64,000 nt of DNA, taken from contig CP129291.1 of NCBI GenBank assembly GCA_030437565.1, positions 3,286,001 through 3,350,000 on the forward strand, written 5' to 3'. The stretch is from Terrilactibacillus sp. S3-3 (GTDB lineage Bacteria; Bacillota; Bacilli; Bacillales; Sporolactobacillaceae). The position numbers were made by a program, and so were the translations under genes. Positions 49,545 to 59,534 of this stretch are shown here, in pieces (within the stretch, counting starts at the first letter, position 1; every line of letters starts with the position of its first letter). The notes below the pieces were generated by a model. That model did no database searches and was not told the origin of the DNA. It worked only from the letters and a program-made list of their open reading frames with translations.

Positions 49545-50715
49545 TTACCTTCTGCCCCTGATGAAACCTTCAAGACGGTCCAAGCCTTCTTTGAGCGTTT
49601 CCAGCGAATAAGCGTATGAAAGGCGCAAGTAACCTTCGCCGTATATCGAAAAGGCACTGCCGGGTACCGCTGCGAGACCGGCATCCGCCAGCAGTTGAAG
49701 CGCAAAGTCTTCCGAACGGAGGCCGAACTTCTTGATAGAAGGAAAAACATAGAATGCTCCGGATGGTCGAACGACGTCGATGTCCATCGCCTTAAGGCGG
49801 CCTACGCAATAGTCAAGCCGCTTTTTATAAGCTTCCCGCATCACTTCAGGATCGTTTTTTCCTTTTGTTAAAGCCTCGATCGCCGCATGCTGCGTAATGC
49901 TGGAAATACAAGACACATTGTATTGATGCACTTTAATAAGGTTTGGAAATGGGGGCATCGGAGAGAATGTAGCCCATCCGCCAGCCGGTCATCGAGTGCG
50001 ATTTAGACAATCCGTTGATGACGAGCGTCTTTTCTTTCATTCCCGGAAAAGCGGCAATGGACACGTGCGGAGCACCATAAGTCAGTTCGCTGTAAATTTC
50101 GTCGGACAGCACAAACACATCTTTGTCCTTCAACACTCCAGCGATATCGGCAAGTTCGGCTTTGGTCAGCACAGAGCCCGTCGGATTGGACGGATAGGGC
50201 AAAATGACGCATTTCGTTTTGTCAGTCAGATGGTGGGAAATGGCCTCCCCGGTGATTTTAAATGCGCTGTCCCTCGTGTCCACGTACACCGGAACGGCGC
50301 CGCACAATGTGATCGGCGCTTCATATCCCGGATAGCTCGGCCCCGGCAGAATCACCTCATCGCCCGGCTCCAAAATGGTTCGGCAGGCGATATCTATCGC
50401 CTCGCTTGCACCCACGGTTGTGATGATTTCCGATTCAGGATCGTAGTAGTGCAGATCATATTTTTCGCCGACAAATTGCGCAATCGCCTGCCGCAGTGTG
50501 AGAAGCCCGGCATTTTCTGTATAAGTGGTATAGTTATGGTCGATCGCCGATTTTCCGGCTGCTTTCACGTGTTCAGGGGTCGGGAAATCCGGCTGGCCGA
50601 GCGTCAGCGACACCGCCCCTGGATATTCTTTCACCTTATTGAAAAATCGGCGGATGCCGCTGATTTGAATCTTCTTTACCTGTTTATTCAAACGTTCTTC
50701 CACTTCGATCATCAT
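49545..50715 (-). CDS. patA: Class I/II aminotransferase, PatA-like (one frameshift)
   Basis: PLP enzyme, about 390 residues, of the PatA (N-acetyl-LL-diaminopimelate aminotransferase) type in lysine synthesis. Start ATG 50715 (MMIEVEERLNKQVKKIQISG) after AAAAGGA. Motifs: SLTLGQPDFPTPEHVKAAG, YTENAGLLTLRQAIAQF, LPYPSNPTGSVLT, VLSDEIYSELTY and VINGLSKSHSMTGWRMGY with the PLP Lys. A break near 49950 leads to LIKVHQYNVSCISSITQHAA and the end FIRGRR. Aromatic aminotransferase activity is an alternative. Confidence 0.88.
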
Positions 50716-50818
50716 CCTTTTCTTAACAAAAATCCCGACTTCGGCGGCTGAGCCCGACCAGCCCGCGTTTTCCCCGTGCCGGTCCTTTCAGCGCCTTTCG
50801 CTTCTCTCCACTAGGTTT

Positions 50819-50899
50819 GAAGTTGCCCCATTTGCTGCTGAAGTCACCCCATTTAAGATTAAGGTCGCTCCATTTTGTGCTGAAGAGGCATATGGGATG
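50819..50899. repeat. 21-bp tandem repeat array 3
   Basis: Four imperfect units: GAAGTTGCCCCATTTGCTGC-T, GAAGTCACCCCATTTAAGAT-T, AAGGTCGCTCCATTTTGTGC-T and a decayed fourth. Period exactly 21, between patA and the ilvE terminator. Confidence 0.75.
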
Positions 50900-50930
50900 C
50901 CGGATTGAACATTTATCACCGAACGTACAA

Positions 50931-50972
50931 AAGCTCCTATACGATTATTATTTATTGTATCGCATAGGAGCT
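50931..50972 (-). terminator. Terminator downstream of ilvE
   Basis: AGCTCCTAT pairs with ATAGGAGCT, extended by GCGAT/ATCGT; TTTTG follows on the minus strand. Confidence 0.7.
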
Positions 50973-50990
50973 GCGCTTTGTAGCTGTAAT

Positions 50991-52094
50991 TTATTTGCTT
51001 TCGACGGATTCCTTTACTTCTTGCGTCCAGCCCAGTTCATCTTTCAGGCGGCCGTTTTGAATCCCTGTCAGCGTATCATACAGTTTTTGCGAAAGCGGCC
51101 CAATCTCGCCGTTGTTGACCTTTACAACATGATCTTCCCATTTCAGCTGGCCGACCGGCGAAATGACCGCCGCCGTACCTGTCCCAAAAACTTCCTCAAG
51201 CTTGCCTTCTTCAGCCGCTTTGAAAATATCGGCAACCGGAATTTTCTTTTCTTTGACCGGAACGCCCCAATGCTTCAGCAGCCGGATGACCGAATCGCGG
51301 GTCACACCGGGAAGAATGCTGCCGTTCAATGCCGGTGTCCACACTTCGCCGTCAACTTTAAAGCAGATATTCATGCTGCCGACTTCTTCAACGTTTTTTT
51401 CTTTTCAACGGCATCGAGCCAGAGGACTTGATCATAGCCCAATTCTTCGGCTTTGGTCTTTGGTCTGTGCCCTCAGGCTGCTCGCATAGTTGCCGCCTGT
51501 TTTAGTAAAGCCGACGCCGCCTTTTACCGCACGAACATAATCGTCTTCCACGTAGATTTTGACCGGCTTCATTTGGTCGCCGTAATAGGAGCCGACCGGG
51601 GATAGGATGACAATCAATTGATACTCTGAAGACGGCCGAACGCCCAAATAAGGTTCCGTTGCGATGATAAAAGGACGGATATATAGCGATTGGCCCGGTT
51701 TTGTCGGCACCCAGTCCCTTTCAACATCAACGAGCGTTTTAATCGCTTTGACGACAAATTCTTCATCGATTGCCGGAATATCCAGTCGCTCATTGGACTG
51801 GTTCATCCGCTGCATATTTTTTTCCGGCCGGAACAAAAGAATTCTGCCGTCTTCGGTTTTGTATGCTTTCATGCCTTCAAAAACTTCCTGACCATAATGG
51901 AAAATAATTGCAGACGGATCGAGAGTGATCGGAGCATACGGCACGATCCTCGGGGTATGCCAGCCTTTACCTTCCTTATAATCCATGATGAACATATGAT
52001 CAGTAAATATTTTGCCAAATCCAAGATTGTCGGGATCCGGCTTTGCCTTCAATTGCGAAGCCCTTTTGATTTCTATCGTTTGGCTCATTTCCAT
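50991..52094 (-). CDS. ilvE: Branched-chain amino acid aminotransferase (one frameshift)
   Basis: Class IV PLP aminotransferase making or breaking Leu, Ile and Val, about 367 residues. Start ATG 52094 or 52088 behind AGGGGA (MEMSQTIEIKRASQLKAKPD). Motifs: GFGKIFTDHMFIMDY, YGQEVFEGMKAYKTEDG, SLYIRPFIIATEPYLGVRPS, GVGFTKTGGNYASSL (PLP Lys) and EVFGTGTAAVISPVG. Breaks near 51465 and 51395 join to LGYDQVLWLDAVEKK, NVEEVGSMNI and the end KESVESK. It is monocistronic, with its own terminator. Confidence 0.93.
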
Positions 52095-52252
52095 ACATCC
52101 CCTTGTTAGTCGTTTAAGATAAATTATAACAACCTTGTCCGGAAACTTCCACCAAACTATTGAAATATTTTAAAAGTTTTTAATGATTCCCGCTTTTTAC
52201 TGCTGAAAAATTCAGGCAAAGCAGCGAATGACGTTCGACAATCTGGCTCGTC

Positions 52253-52735
52253 CCCGACTTATATAAGAAAAAGCTAAAATCTTGTAAATAAATCATGAAA
52301 TGTTGTTTAAAAACTCGGTCCAAAACCGAGCTCGACCCGACTTGTATATAAAAGCGAAATTTTTGTAAATATAACATGAAAAGTTGTATATAAAACGCAG
52401 AAAGTTGATTAAAAACTCGGTTCAAAACCGAGCTCGGCCCAACTTGTATAAAAAAGCGGAGATCTTGTAAATAAAACATGAAAAGTCGTATATAAAACGT
52501 CGAAAGTTGTTCAAAGCACCGGACCAAAACCATGCTCGGCCTCGACTTGTATAAAAAAGCGGAGATCTTGTAAATAAACCACGAAAAGTTGTAAATAAAC
52601 GTTCGAAAGTTGATTAAAGGGTCGGGCTCAACCCCGTGCTCGGCCCGACTTGTTTAAAAAAGTTCAAATCTTGTAAATAAATCGTCAAATGTCGTAAATA
52701 AAGCTCGAAAAGTTGTTTAAAAACCGCTGAACGTT
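52253..52735. repeat. 21-bp-period repeat array 4 (103-bp higher-order unit)
   Basis: Five higher-order units starting near 52256, 52338, 52441, 52543 and 52646. Each has three TTGTA-led 21-mers and a hairpin block (AACTCGGTTCAAAACCGAGC, and similar). Related to array 2 but more diverged. It lies between ilvE and the amidase. Confidence 0.85.
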
Positions 52736-52805
52736 TGTACAAGGGCCCGGGCCGCTGGAAGATGTCTAATCCGGCCGGGGACAGGCAGCGAATTCGACCG
52801 GTCGG

Positions 52806-52895
52806 TGCTCCGATCGACAGGTGAGCACTCCAATCCGATAGGTGAGCCTTCTGATCTTACAGGTTAGCCCTTCGATCCGACAGGTGCGCTTCCAA
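52806..52895. repeat. 21-bp tandem repeat array 5
   Basis: Four units of the form (C/T)T(C/T)CGATCCGACAGGTGAGC-C, period 21, e.g. GATCGACAGGTGAGCACTCC-A and ATCCGATAGGTGAGCCTTCT-G. A different sequence from arrays 1-4, about 70 bases after array 4. Confidence 0.8.
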
Positions 52896-52980
52896 GCCCG
52901 ACTTTATATTCCCCCTAAGCCCACAGGCAGAACCCGAACTGCCGCCAATGTCGCGGCAAATTTTTTGCGTCTAAACACAG

Positions 52981-53016
52981 ATTTGACTCTTGCACAGCCA
53001 ATGCGCAAGAGTCAAA
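52981..53016 (-). terminator. Hairpin downstream of the amidase gene
   Basis: TTTGACTCTTGC pairs with GCGCAAGAGTCAAA around ACAGCCAAT. It starts about 7 bases beyond the amidase stop; the T-run is weak. Confidence 0.65.
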
Positions 53017-53022
53017 GTTTTG

Positions 53023-53798
53023 TTATTCCGGCAGGATTTCAACGTATTTTGGGTTGGCCGTCATGTAGTGGCCGCTGTTCAGCTTATACATTTTGGCTCT
53101 TTTTTTCGTCAGCTTGCCGATGACGGTAAAAATCTGACCCTTGTGCGCGATACCCGCCCTAGCCCGCCAGCTCGGTTTGTTGTAATAATAGAGGCTGCCC
53201 ACCTTCACCATAATGAGAAAAGGCGGATCGGGATTTTCCCGGCTCGGGCGTCTCTCTAAGCCAAAAGCCTTTACCAGCCCCTTCACGTAACCGCGGGCGA
53301 TTTGCTCTATGAACGGTTCCTTTTTCATTTTTCTACAGTCTTCGATGCTGTTTAGGCATCCGATTTCGGTCATTAACGCAGGCATATGACATTCCCCCAA
53401 CTCGCGGAAGCTTGCGGTTTGTTTTCCTTTGTCCTGAAACGCTGTCGCCCGAACACCACCTCGTCATGAATGATCATTTGATAAATCGCTTCCTGTTCCT
53501 GTTTGCCGGATTTTTCATAAATAAAATCCGTATATCCGGGTTGTTCCCCTGAATGAACATGAATGCTGAGATAAAAAGTTGCTCCCCATTTGTTGGCCCG
53601 GCTGATCCTGTCACTTAAAGGCAGATGGGTGTCGCTCGTTCTGCTCATCTTTATCACATGGCCGATATACTCTTCGTTTAGTATTTTTTGAATGCTTCCG
53701 GCAATTTGTAATGTCACGTTCTTTTCATACAGACCGTTACCAGCAGCCCCGACATCCGCTCCGCCATGGCCGGGATCCAAGTAGAGTTTGAGCGTCAT
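53023..53798 (-). CDS. N-acetylmuramoyl-L-alanine amidase, Amidase_3 type (one frameshift)
   Basis: Zinc hydrolase that cuts the peptide from peptidoglycan, about 258 residues. Start ATG 53798 (MTLKLYLDPGHGGADVGAAG), without a signal peptide, like the mother-cell-lytic CwlC/CwlV enzymes. Zinc and catalytic residues: the His of DPGHGG, Glu of LYEKNVTLQIA, His of FYLSIHVHSG and Glu of ALMTEIGCLNS. A break near 53390 separates the halves. The C-terminal SH3-like domain (VGSLYYYNKPSWRARAGIAH) replaces the SPOR repeats of CwlC. Probably active in sporulation. Confidence 0.9.
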
Positions 53799-53924
53799 GA
53801 AAACATCACCATTGCCTTTCATTTTAGAGCGCTCTTATTATTCTATTTGGACAACTTTCATTTTGCGTGTGTGTCTATAACTAATCAATGAACATTTTGA
53901 AAAAAAAGTGTTCTTTTATTTATC

Positions 53925-53952
53925 TTGACATTGCCACGATTAGAAGTATACT
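53925..53952 (+). promoter_or_regulatory. Promoter of the 54-kb permease gene
   Basis: TTGACA, 16-base spacer, TATACT, about 87 bases before the start codon. Confidence 0.65.
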
Positions 53953-54038
53953 ACTCTATGCTTTATCCATTTAAAACGTTTATGCAAAATCGTAAACGGC
54001 TTTCCCATTAACAACTAGAGTGAAGGAAGCGATTTATC

Positions 54039-55397
54039 TTGGCGAAAGCTGAAACAACTGGGCGCGAGTTAAAAAAAGGCCTGCTTCCGCGCCATATTCA
54101 ATTAATGGCCCTCGGCGGGATGATCGGAACAGGTATTTTTAAAGGGAGCGGCGACACTCTGAATATAGCCGGTCCAAGTGTGATTTTTGCCTATCTGCTT
54201 GGCGGCCTGCTGCTTTTTATTGTCATGGTGGCCCTTGCCGAATTGGCCCTTGTTTATCCGGGACTCAATATTCAGCACCTTATTCATAAAGCATTCGGAT
54301 TTCGAACGTCAATCATTATCGGCTGGCTCTATTGGGTTAACTGGATGATTGTCACTATCGTTGAAATATTGGCTGGGGGCAGCTTTTTACAGCTGTGGTT
54401 CCCGCATCTGCCGTTATGGCTGCTGGCTCTCTTTTGTGCCATATTATGTGTTGGCATCAATCTCTTTCAAGTCAAGTATTATGGAGAGTTTGAATTCTGG
54501 TTTGCAGGCATCAAGATCTTTGCCATTATTGCCTTTATTATTTTAGGGCTGCTGATCTTGTTCGGTGTCATTCCGGGCCATGCCGATCCGCTGAAAAACT
54601 ATTTCGGCTATGGCGGCTTCTTCCCCCACGGGATCGGCGGTGTGATCAGTGCATTCCTTGTTGTGATCTTTTCTTACGGCGGATCGGAGCTCATCGGTCT
54701 GACCGTCACTGAAGCGAAAGACGTTGAAAAAACACTGCCGGGCGTCATTAAAGGCGTCGTATGGCGGATCATTCTTTTCTATGTCGTGCCGATCACGGTC
54801 ATTTGCGGGATGATGCCTTGGAATAAAGTTTCACAAACCGAAAGCAGCCCGTTTGTTCAGGTTTTTCATATTGTCGGCATTCCTGGTGTGCCCCACTTAA
54901 TGAATTTTGTGCTGATTACCGCCGTTTTATCCGCGGCCAATTCCGGTTTTTACGCCACAACGCGTACGCTCTACGCTATGGCTGAACGCGGCGAGGCACC
55001 GAAGTTTGTTCGCAAAATCTCGAGCCAAGGCATCCCCATCGGCGGACTGGCTTTAACATCAGGATTTCTTGCGGTCGGCATCTTGCTCGCTTATTTGGCA
55101 AAAGGACAGATTATTAACGAGTTGATGAGTATTCCGGGCTTTACGATCATTCTCGTCTGGATGGCTATTTGCGCGGCCGAACTGAAACTGCGCCCTCATT
55201 ACAACGGGCTGCCGTTTTTTAAAATGATCGGTTATCCTTACATGACCATCGCCGGTATTGCCGGCCTTGGCGCGATTTTTCTTTCATTTGTTTTTAATAA
55301 AGCCAATTGGATCGGGACAGTGACATGCCTTGTAATCATCACTTTCCTGATTATCCTGTCGTTCTTCATCAAGGAAAAAACGCCGGAGAAGAACTAA
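54039..55397 (+). CDS. APC-family amino acid permease
   Basis: 452 residues, unbroken. Start TTG 54039 (AKAETTGRELKKGLLPRHIQ) after AAGGAAG. Twelve membrane segments with the family signature MALGGMIGTGIFKGSGDTLN, YWVNWMIVTIVEILAGG, SYGGSELIGLTVTEAKDVEK and SAANSGFYATTRTLYAMAER. It resembles the YbxG/YdgF branch that carries Thr, Ser or D-amino acids; the substrate is not fixed. It has its own promoter and terminator. Confidence 0.92.
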   Translation: MAKAETTGRELKKGLLPRHIQLMALGGMIGTGIFKGSGDTLNIAGPSVIFAYLLGGLLLFIVMVALAELALVYPGLNIQHLIHKAFGFRTSIIIGWLYWVNWMIVTIVEILAGGSFLQLWFPHLPLWLLALFCAILCVGINLFQVKYYGEFEFWFAGIKIFAIIAFIILGLLILFGVIPGHADPLKNYFGYGGFFPHGIGGVISAFLVVIFSYGGSELIGLTVTEAKDVEKTLPGVIKGVVWRIILFYVVPITVICGMMPWNKVSQTESSPFVQVFHIVGIPGVPHLMNFVLITAVLSAANSGFYATTRTLYAMAERGEAPKFVRKISSQGIPIGGLALTSGFLAVGILLAYLAKGQIINELMSIPGFTIILVWMAICAAELKLRPHYNGLPFFKMIGYPYMTIAGIAGLGAIFLSFVFNKANWIGTVTCLVIITFLIILSFFIKEKTPEKN

Positions 55398-55430
55398 ATT
55401 GAAAAAGAGGCTGTCCCACAGGGTCAGCCC

Positions 55431-55479
55431 ATCATCAAAAAACGAGAGGACACAAATTTTCTTCTCGTTTTTTGATGAT
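55431..55479 (+). terminator. Terminator after the permease gene
   Basis: ATCATCAAAAAACGAGA pairs with TCTCGTTTTTTGATGAT around a 14-base loop. The following 55480-55749 shows nothing else. Confidence 0.75.
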
Positions 55480-55749
55480 CTTGCAAAAGAAAAAAATCGC
55501 CTGTTGTACAATGAAAGTGATGAGTTTCCATTATGTAATTACCATATTATACCTCAATTAGTGATATTAGACTAATGCTGATTTTTGGAATTCATTAGAT
55601 TAATTGCCTCAAGCATGACGTTATTATCTTTTTTAATCTTTACCAAAATACTTTTATCAGGCGGATTTCCCTGTTACAATGAGTTATGCATTTTGATTAA
55701 GTGTGTTTGAAATGCTTTTGTTAATCTTTTTACTAAAGGAGATGCCGAC

Positions 55750-56996
55750 ATGCGCACGTTTACGCTCGCGTCATGCGCGATGTATTTTTTGGCCGGCCTT
55801 GTCACGACATCCGTCGGTTCTGTCTTGCCGCAAGTGCTCTTGCATTATCACTTGTCCTATACGGTGGGCGGGCAGCTTATTTTTACCGGCTCGGTCGGCT
55901 TTTTGACAGGTGTTTCCGTGTTTTCTTATTTAAACGGCAAGTTTTCCGAAAAAGCATTGCTGTGCTGTCGTGGGCGGCGCTGATGATTGCCATCTCACAA
56001 TTCGGTATTTTGCTGCTGGCGCCGTTCGGCTTATTCATGTTCCTCTTCTTCTTGAACAGCGTGGGAACGGCAGCCTCCAGCACCATTGTGGCCACAATGA
56101 TTATGGAGATCTACATCGGCCGCCGGGCTGTCGCCATGAGCTATCTGGAAGTATCATTCGGCCTTGGCGCTTTCTTCATGCCGCTGATCGCCAGCCTGTT
56201 TATTGCTCTAGATATCTGGCGATTCCAATTTCTGATCACAAGTACGCTCGCCTTCTCGCTCGCTCTTGTATGGCGGCGGATTTCTTTTTCTAAGGTGGAG
56301 ACCAAGTCGCTGGCACCCCTTGATGCCGCGGGCAAGGACGGCCAAAAAGCGGTTTCGACCAAAAAGAAGTGGATCATCCTTGCTTTTTTTCGCCGTGATG
56401 GTTTTCCTGTATGGGGGGCTGGAAGGCAGCCTGAACAATTTCTTGTCCGCCTTTTTTCATCTCATACCTCGGCATGGTGTCCTATGATGCTTCTGCCAGT
56501 ATCGGTGTTTTTTTTGGGCATTTATGGTGATCGGCAGAGCCGCTACATCCTGGATTATCCGCAAAATCACCTACAGCCGATTTCTTCTGTTCAGTATTAT
56601 CGGTGCGCTGGTGTCGCTGATTCTTTTCATTCTTTGCAAAAGTGCCGCGACCGGTTATCTGTTCATCGGCATGCTCGGTCTGATGATGTCAGGTATTTTC
56701 TCAATCACAATGGTCTATGCCAATCATTCCCTCCCTGATCATTCCCGGCTTGTCACAAGCCTGATCACCGGTTTTTCCGGACTGGGGAGCGCCATTATCC
56801 CGGCTTTAGCCGGCCTGTCAATGGATCGCTCCGGCACGGCCGTCACGCTCTGGTTTATTACGATCATTGCTGCAGCTTATCTTGTTTTTCTACTGATTGT
56901 CAACATCATGCAGTCATCCGGATGGAAGCCGCTTTCAAAGCCTTTGGCCGCCCGGGCCTCGAAAACAGCACGGAAAACCGGCCTAACTATTTCTAA
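55750..56996 (+). CDS. MFS transporter (several frameshifts)
   Basis: About 410 residues, 12 membrane segments. Start ATG 55750 (MRTFTLASCAMYFLAGLVTT) after AAAGGAG. Breaks near 55955, 56385, 56450 and 56515 (mostly T runs) separate LLHYHLSYTVGGQLIFTGSV, GRRAVAMSYLEVSFGLGAFF, VMVFLYGGLEGSLNNFLSAF and TGYLFIGMLGLMMSGIFSIT. The end is ambiguous: one frame stops at 56996 (ENSTENRPNYF), the other runs into the dispersed repeat at 57041. It resembles the FucP/YfkF-like sugar or multidrug group. Substrate unknown. Confidence 0.8.
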
Positions 56997-57040
56997 ACAT
57001 CGAACGCCGGACAGGTGCTGCTCCCGTTCATACATGCCTT

Positions 57041-57232
57041 TATCCCGCATTACGGTCAGTAAAACTCCCATCTCAAGGCTTCAATAAATTTGAAGAAGAT
57101 AGGTGGAAAATAACTGCCCGTAAAAGCCCGGTCTTAGGAACACAGACTAAAGGCGCCACATCCTGTGGGACGCAACTAACAATCAGGGGGGATGGAAGAA
57201 AACCCCACTGATTGAAGTTTCACTTTATATCA
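57041..57232 (+). repeat. Dispersed structured repeat, copy 2
   Basis: Same blocks as copy 1: TTTATCCCGCATTACGGTCA, TCTCAAGGCTTCAATAAATT, AGATAGGTGGAAAATAACTG, AACTAACAATCAGGGGGGAT and CCCCACTGATTGAAGTTTCA. About 30 extra bases in the middle (GGCGCCACATCCTGTGGGAC). It fills the gap between the MFS gene and the converging reductase gene and touches the latter's stop. Confidence 0.75.
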
Positions 57233-58084
57233 GCTCCGGCCGCCGAGCCTGCCGCTTTCATAAACATCATCAGGATCGGATCCCGTCCATTCGCACCGAT
57301 TTAGGGCGTCAAGCGCATCCATGTCTTCCGGTGCTAATTCGAAATCAAAGACGTCGGCGTTTTGCCTGATACGTTCCGGATGGATCGACTTTGGAATGGT
57401 AATGATACCGTGCTGCAAATCCCAGCGAACGATAACTTGTGCCGGCGTTTTTTGATATTGATCCGCGATTCGGACGATAACAGGATTGTCAAACAGCCGC
57501 CCTTTCATGAGCGGGCTCCATGCTTCGACGCGAATCTGGTGATCATAGCAATAAGCCCTTTTTTTTTCCTGTGTCAGTCGGGGATGCAGCTCAATCTGGT
57601 TAACGGCCGGCTTGTATTCACAATCGGCAAGCAATTCATCAAGGTGGCGGGGTTTAAAGTTGCAAACGCCTATTGCGCGGACGTAGCCTTCCTTATATAA
57701 TTTCTCCATCGCCCGCCATGTTTCCTTGAGCTTTCCCTTAATCGGCCAATGGATTAGATAAAGGTCGAGATAACTGAGTCCCAGTTTTTCCAGGCTTGTT
57801 TGAAAAGCCCTGAGAGTGGGTTCATACCCCTGATCCGAATTCCAGACTTTGGTTGTCACAAACAGTTCTTGGCGCGAAAGTCCTGAGCGTCTGATCCCCT
57901 CGCCCACTCCCGTTTCATTTTGGTAGAACGCCGCCGTATCAATGGAAGGGTAACCGGTTTGTAAGGCCGCTTGAACCGCGCGAATGACCTCATCGCCATC
58001 CTTCGTCTTGTAGACGCCGAGTCCGATCCGGGGCATTTCCACCCCATTGTTTAATGCTGAGCGGTCCGACAGACTTTCCATCAT
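57230..58084 (-). CDS. Aldo/keto reductase
   Basis: About 284 residues, NADPH-dependent carbonyl reductase of the YvgN/YtbE type. ATG 58084 lies six bases after AGGAGGG, so the longer frame to 58165 is not used. TIM-barrel landmarks: NGVEMPRIGLGVYKTKDGDE, YPSIDTAAFYQNETGVGEGI (catalytic Asp, Tyr), LFVTTKVWNSDQGYE (Lys), DLYLIHWPIKGK (His) and IPKSIHPERIRQNADVFDFE (NADPH 2-prime phosphate). Unbroken. Likely detoxifies aldehydes such as methylglyoxal. Confidence 0.93.
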   Translation of the reverse strand: MMESLSDRSALNNGVEMPRIGLGVYKTKDGDEVIRAVQAALQTGYPSIDTAAFYQNETGVGEGIRRSGLSRQELFVTTKVWNSDQGYEPTLRAFQTSLEKLGLSYLDLYLIHWPIKGKLKETWRAMEKLYKEGYVRAIGVCNFKPRHLDELLADCEYKPAVNQIELHPRLTQEKKRAYCYDHQIRVEAWSPLMKGRLFDNPVIVRIADQYQKTPAQVIVRWDLQHGIITIPKSIHPERIRQNADVFDFELAPEDMDALDALNRCEWTGSDPDDVYESGRLGGRS

Positions 58085-58350
58085 TTGAATCCCTCCTAGT
58101 CCTGATAGTCCAACATACATCTTTAGTGTATCAAACTGACCGCCCCCCATCGTATCTTTTTGCACTTGAATAAGTTAAGCAGTTACGCATATCTACCAGG
58201 TCTTTTTTGAATGTCTGCTAAAAATAGCGGTGACTATCACTTGTGCTGCCCTGCTCCACTCTTTTTTCGCTGCCAACCTTCGAACTTGACCCGGGTCCAA
58301 AAGAAGTTTGTCCCTTAAAAATAGGCGGAGAAAATCAAAAAAAATATATT

Positions 58351-58388
58351 TTGTGTTCAGGTGTATTACATGGTATAATACGCCTGAA
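58351..58388 (+). promoter_or_regulatory. GntR promoter with overlapping palindromic operator
   Basis: TTGTGT, 17-base spacer, TATAAT (58374-58379). The imperfect palindrome TTCAGGTGTATTA ... TAATACGCCTGAA (58356-58388) covers the spacer and the -10 box, so a bound repressor would block RNA polymerase. YtrA-type GntR proteins bind sites of this sort in front of their own operon. Confidence 0.75.
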
Positions 58389-58421
58389 TCGTCATGGTGA
58401 TACCCGATTGGAGGGTTGCAT

Positions 58422-58840
58422 ATGGATGAACGACAGGTTGGCTCACTTTCTTCGTCATCGACTTCAGCCAGCCTCTTTACGAACAAATTCTCGATCAAAT
58501 GCGCAGCTCAATTGCAAAGGGAGAGATCGGCTTGGGAGAAAAAGTTCCATCCGTTAGAGAAATGGCTCATGCTTTGAAAATAAATCCAAATACCGTCATG
58601 CATGCCTATCAAGAATTAGAACGCGACGGGCTGACTGAAAAACGGCGCGGACAAGGCACTTTTGTGACAACGTCCGCCAGGAAAATTGAAAACTTTCGCG
58701 AGCGGCTCGCTTTCGTCTATACCGACAATTTTTTACAGAAGATGCAAAGACTCGGCTTCGGTTGGCCCGACATCAGCCGGTACTTGCAAACCCTGAACAA
58801 AGAGAGAGGAGACATGCAGCATGGCCGAATTAGCAATTGA
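58422..58840 (+). CDS. GntR-family regulator, YtrA type (one frameshift)
   Basis: About 138 residues. Start ATG 58422 after GGAGGG; a slip near 58450 leads to VIDFSQPLYEQILDQMRSSI. The winged helix is complete: EKVPSVREMAHALKINPNTV and HAYQELERDGLTEKRRGQGT. The short C-terminal helix (LQKMQRLGFGWPDISRYLQT) in place of a large effector domain is the YtrA mark. It overlaps the next gene and probably represses the whole operon to 62387. Confidence 0.9.
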
Positions 58841-59523
58841 AGCCCGTCACCTTTTCAAAAAATATGACGAAAAATACGCCCTGCAGAATTTGTCACTCGA
58901 GATTCCATTCGGGCGCGTATGCGGCATTTTAGGCGCGAACGGTGCCGGTAGTCGACGACTTTTTTTCGGATTATCATGGGACTTGTAAAACCCGACAGCG
59001 GCGATCTGTCGGTGCTTGGCCGTCAGCCCGGCTGGCGGACGAACGCCGGCATTGCCTATCTTCCCGATCGCGCCCGCTGGTATCAGGATTACACCGCCGA
59101 ACAGAGTCTTCAGTGGGGGGCAAACTTTCTTCCCGGTTTCGATTTAGAAGAGGCACGGCGGCTGGCCAAATGGATGAAACTGCCGCTGACAATGAAGGCC
59201 GGCGCTATGTCGAAGGGACAGGAAGCGCGGCTTATGCTGATTTTATGCATGGCCCGTGATGTGCCGCTCGTTGTTCTCGATGAACCATTCTCAGGTATCG
59301 ACGGCATTTCGAGAGAAAAGATTATGGAAAGTTTAATTGATGCGATCAGCGAAAAAAAGAACAGACGCTGCTGATCAGCACCCATGAGATTCATGAAGCG
59401 GAAGGCTTGTTCGATGATGTTGTTTTTCTTGATGAAGGATGCGTGCGTCTCTCGGGTGACGCTGAATCATTGCGCCGCGAATGCGGCTCGATTAATGAAT
59501 TATCCCGGAAACTTTATCGATAG
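58821..59523 (+). CDS. ABC transporter ATPase, YtrB-like (two frameshifts)
   Basis: About 233 residues. Start ATG 58821 (MAELAIEARHLFKKYDEKYA) after GGAG, inside the end of the GntR gene. One missing A near 58950 destroys the Walker A as read; restored, it is LGANGAGKSTTFFRIIMGL. Further motifs: signature MSKGQEARLMLILCMARD, Walker B LVVLDEPFSGID, and, after an A-run slip near 59358, LLISTHEIHEAEGLFDDVVF. It pairs with the membrane protein that follows. A decayed copy of its middle part is at 63861. Confidence 0.9.
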
Positions 59524-59534
59524 GAGATGTTCGA

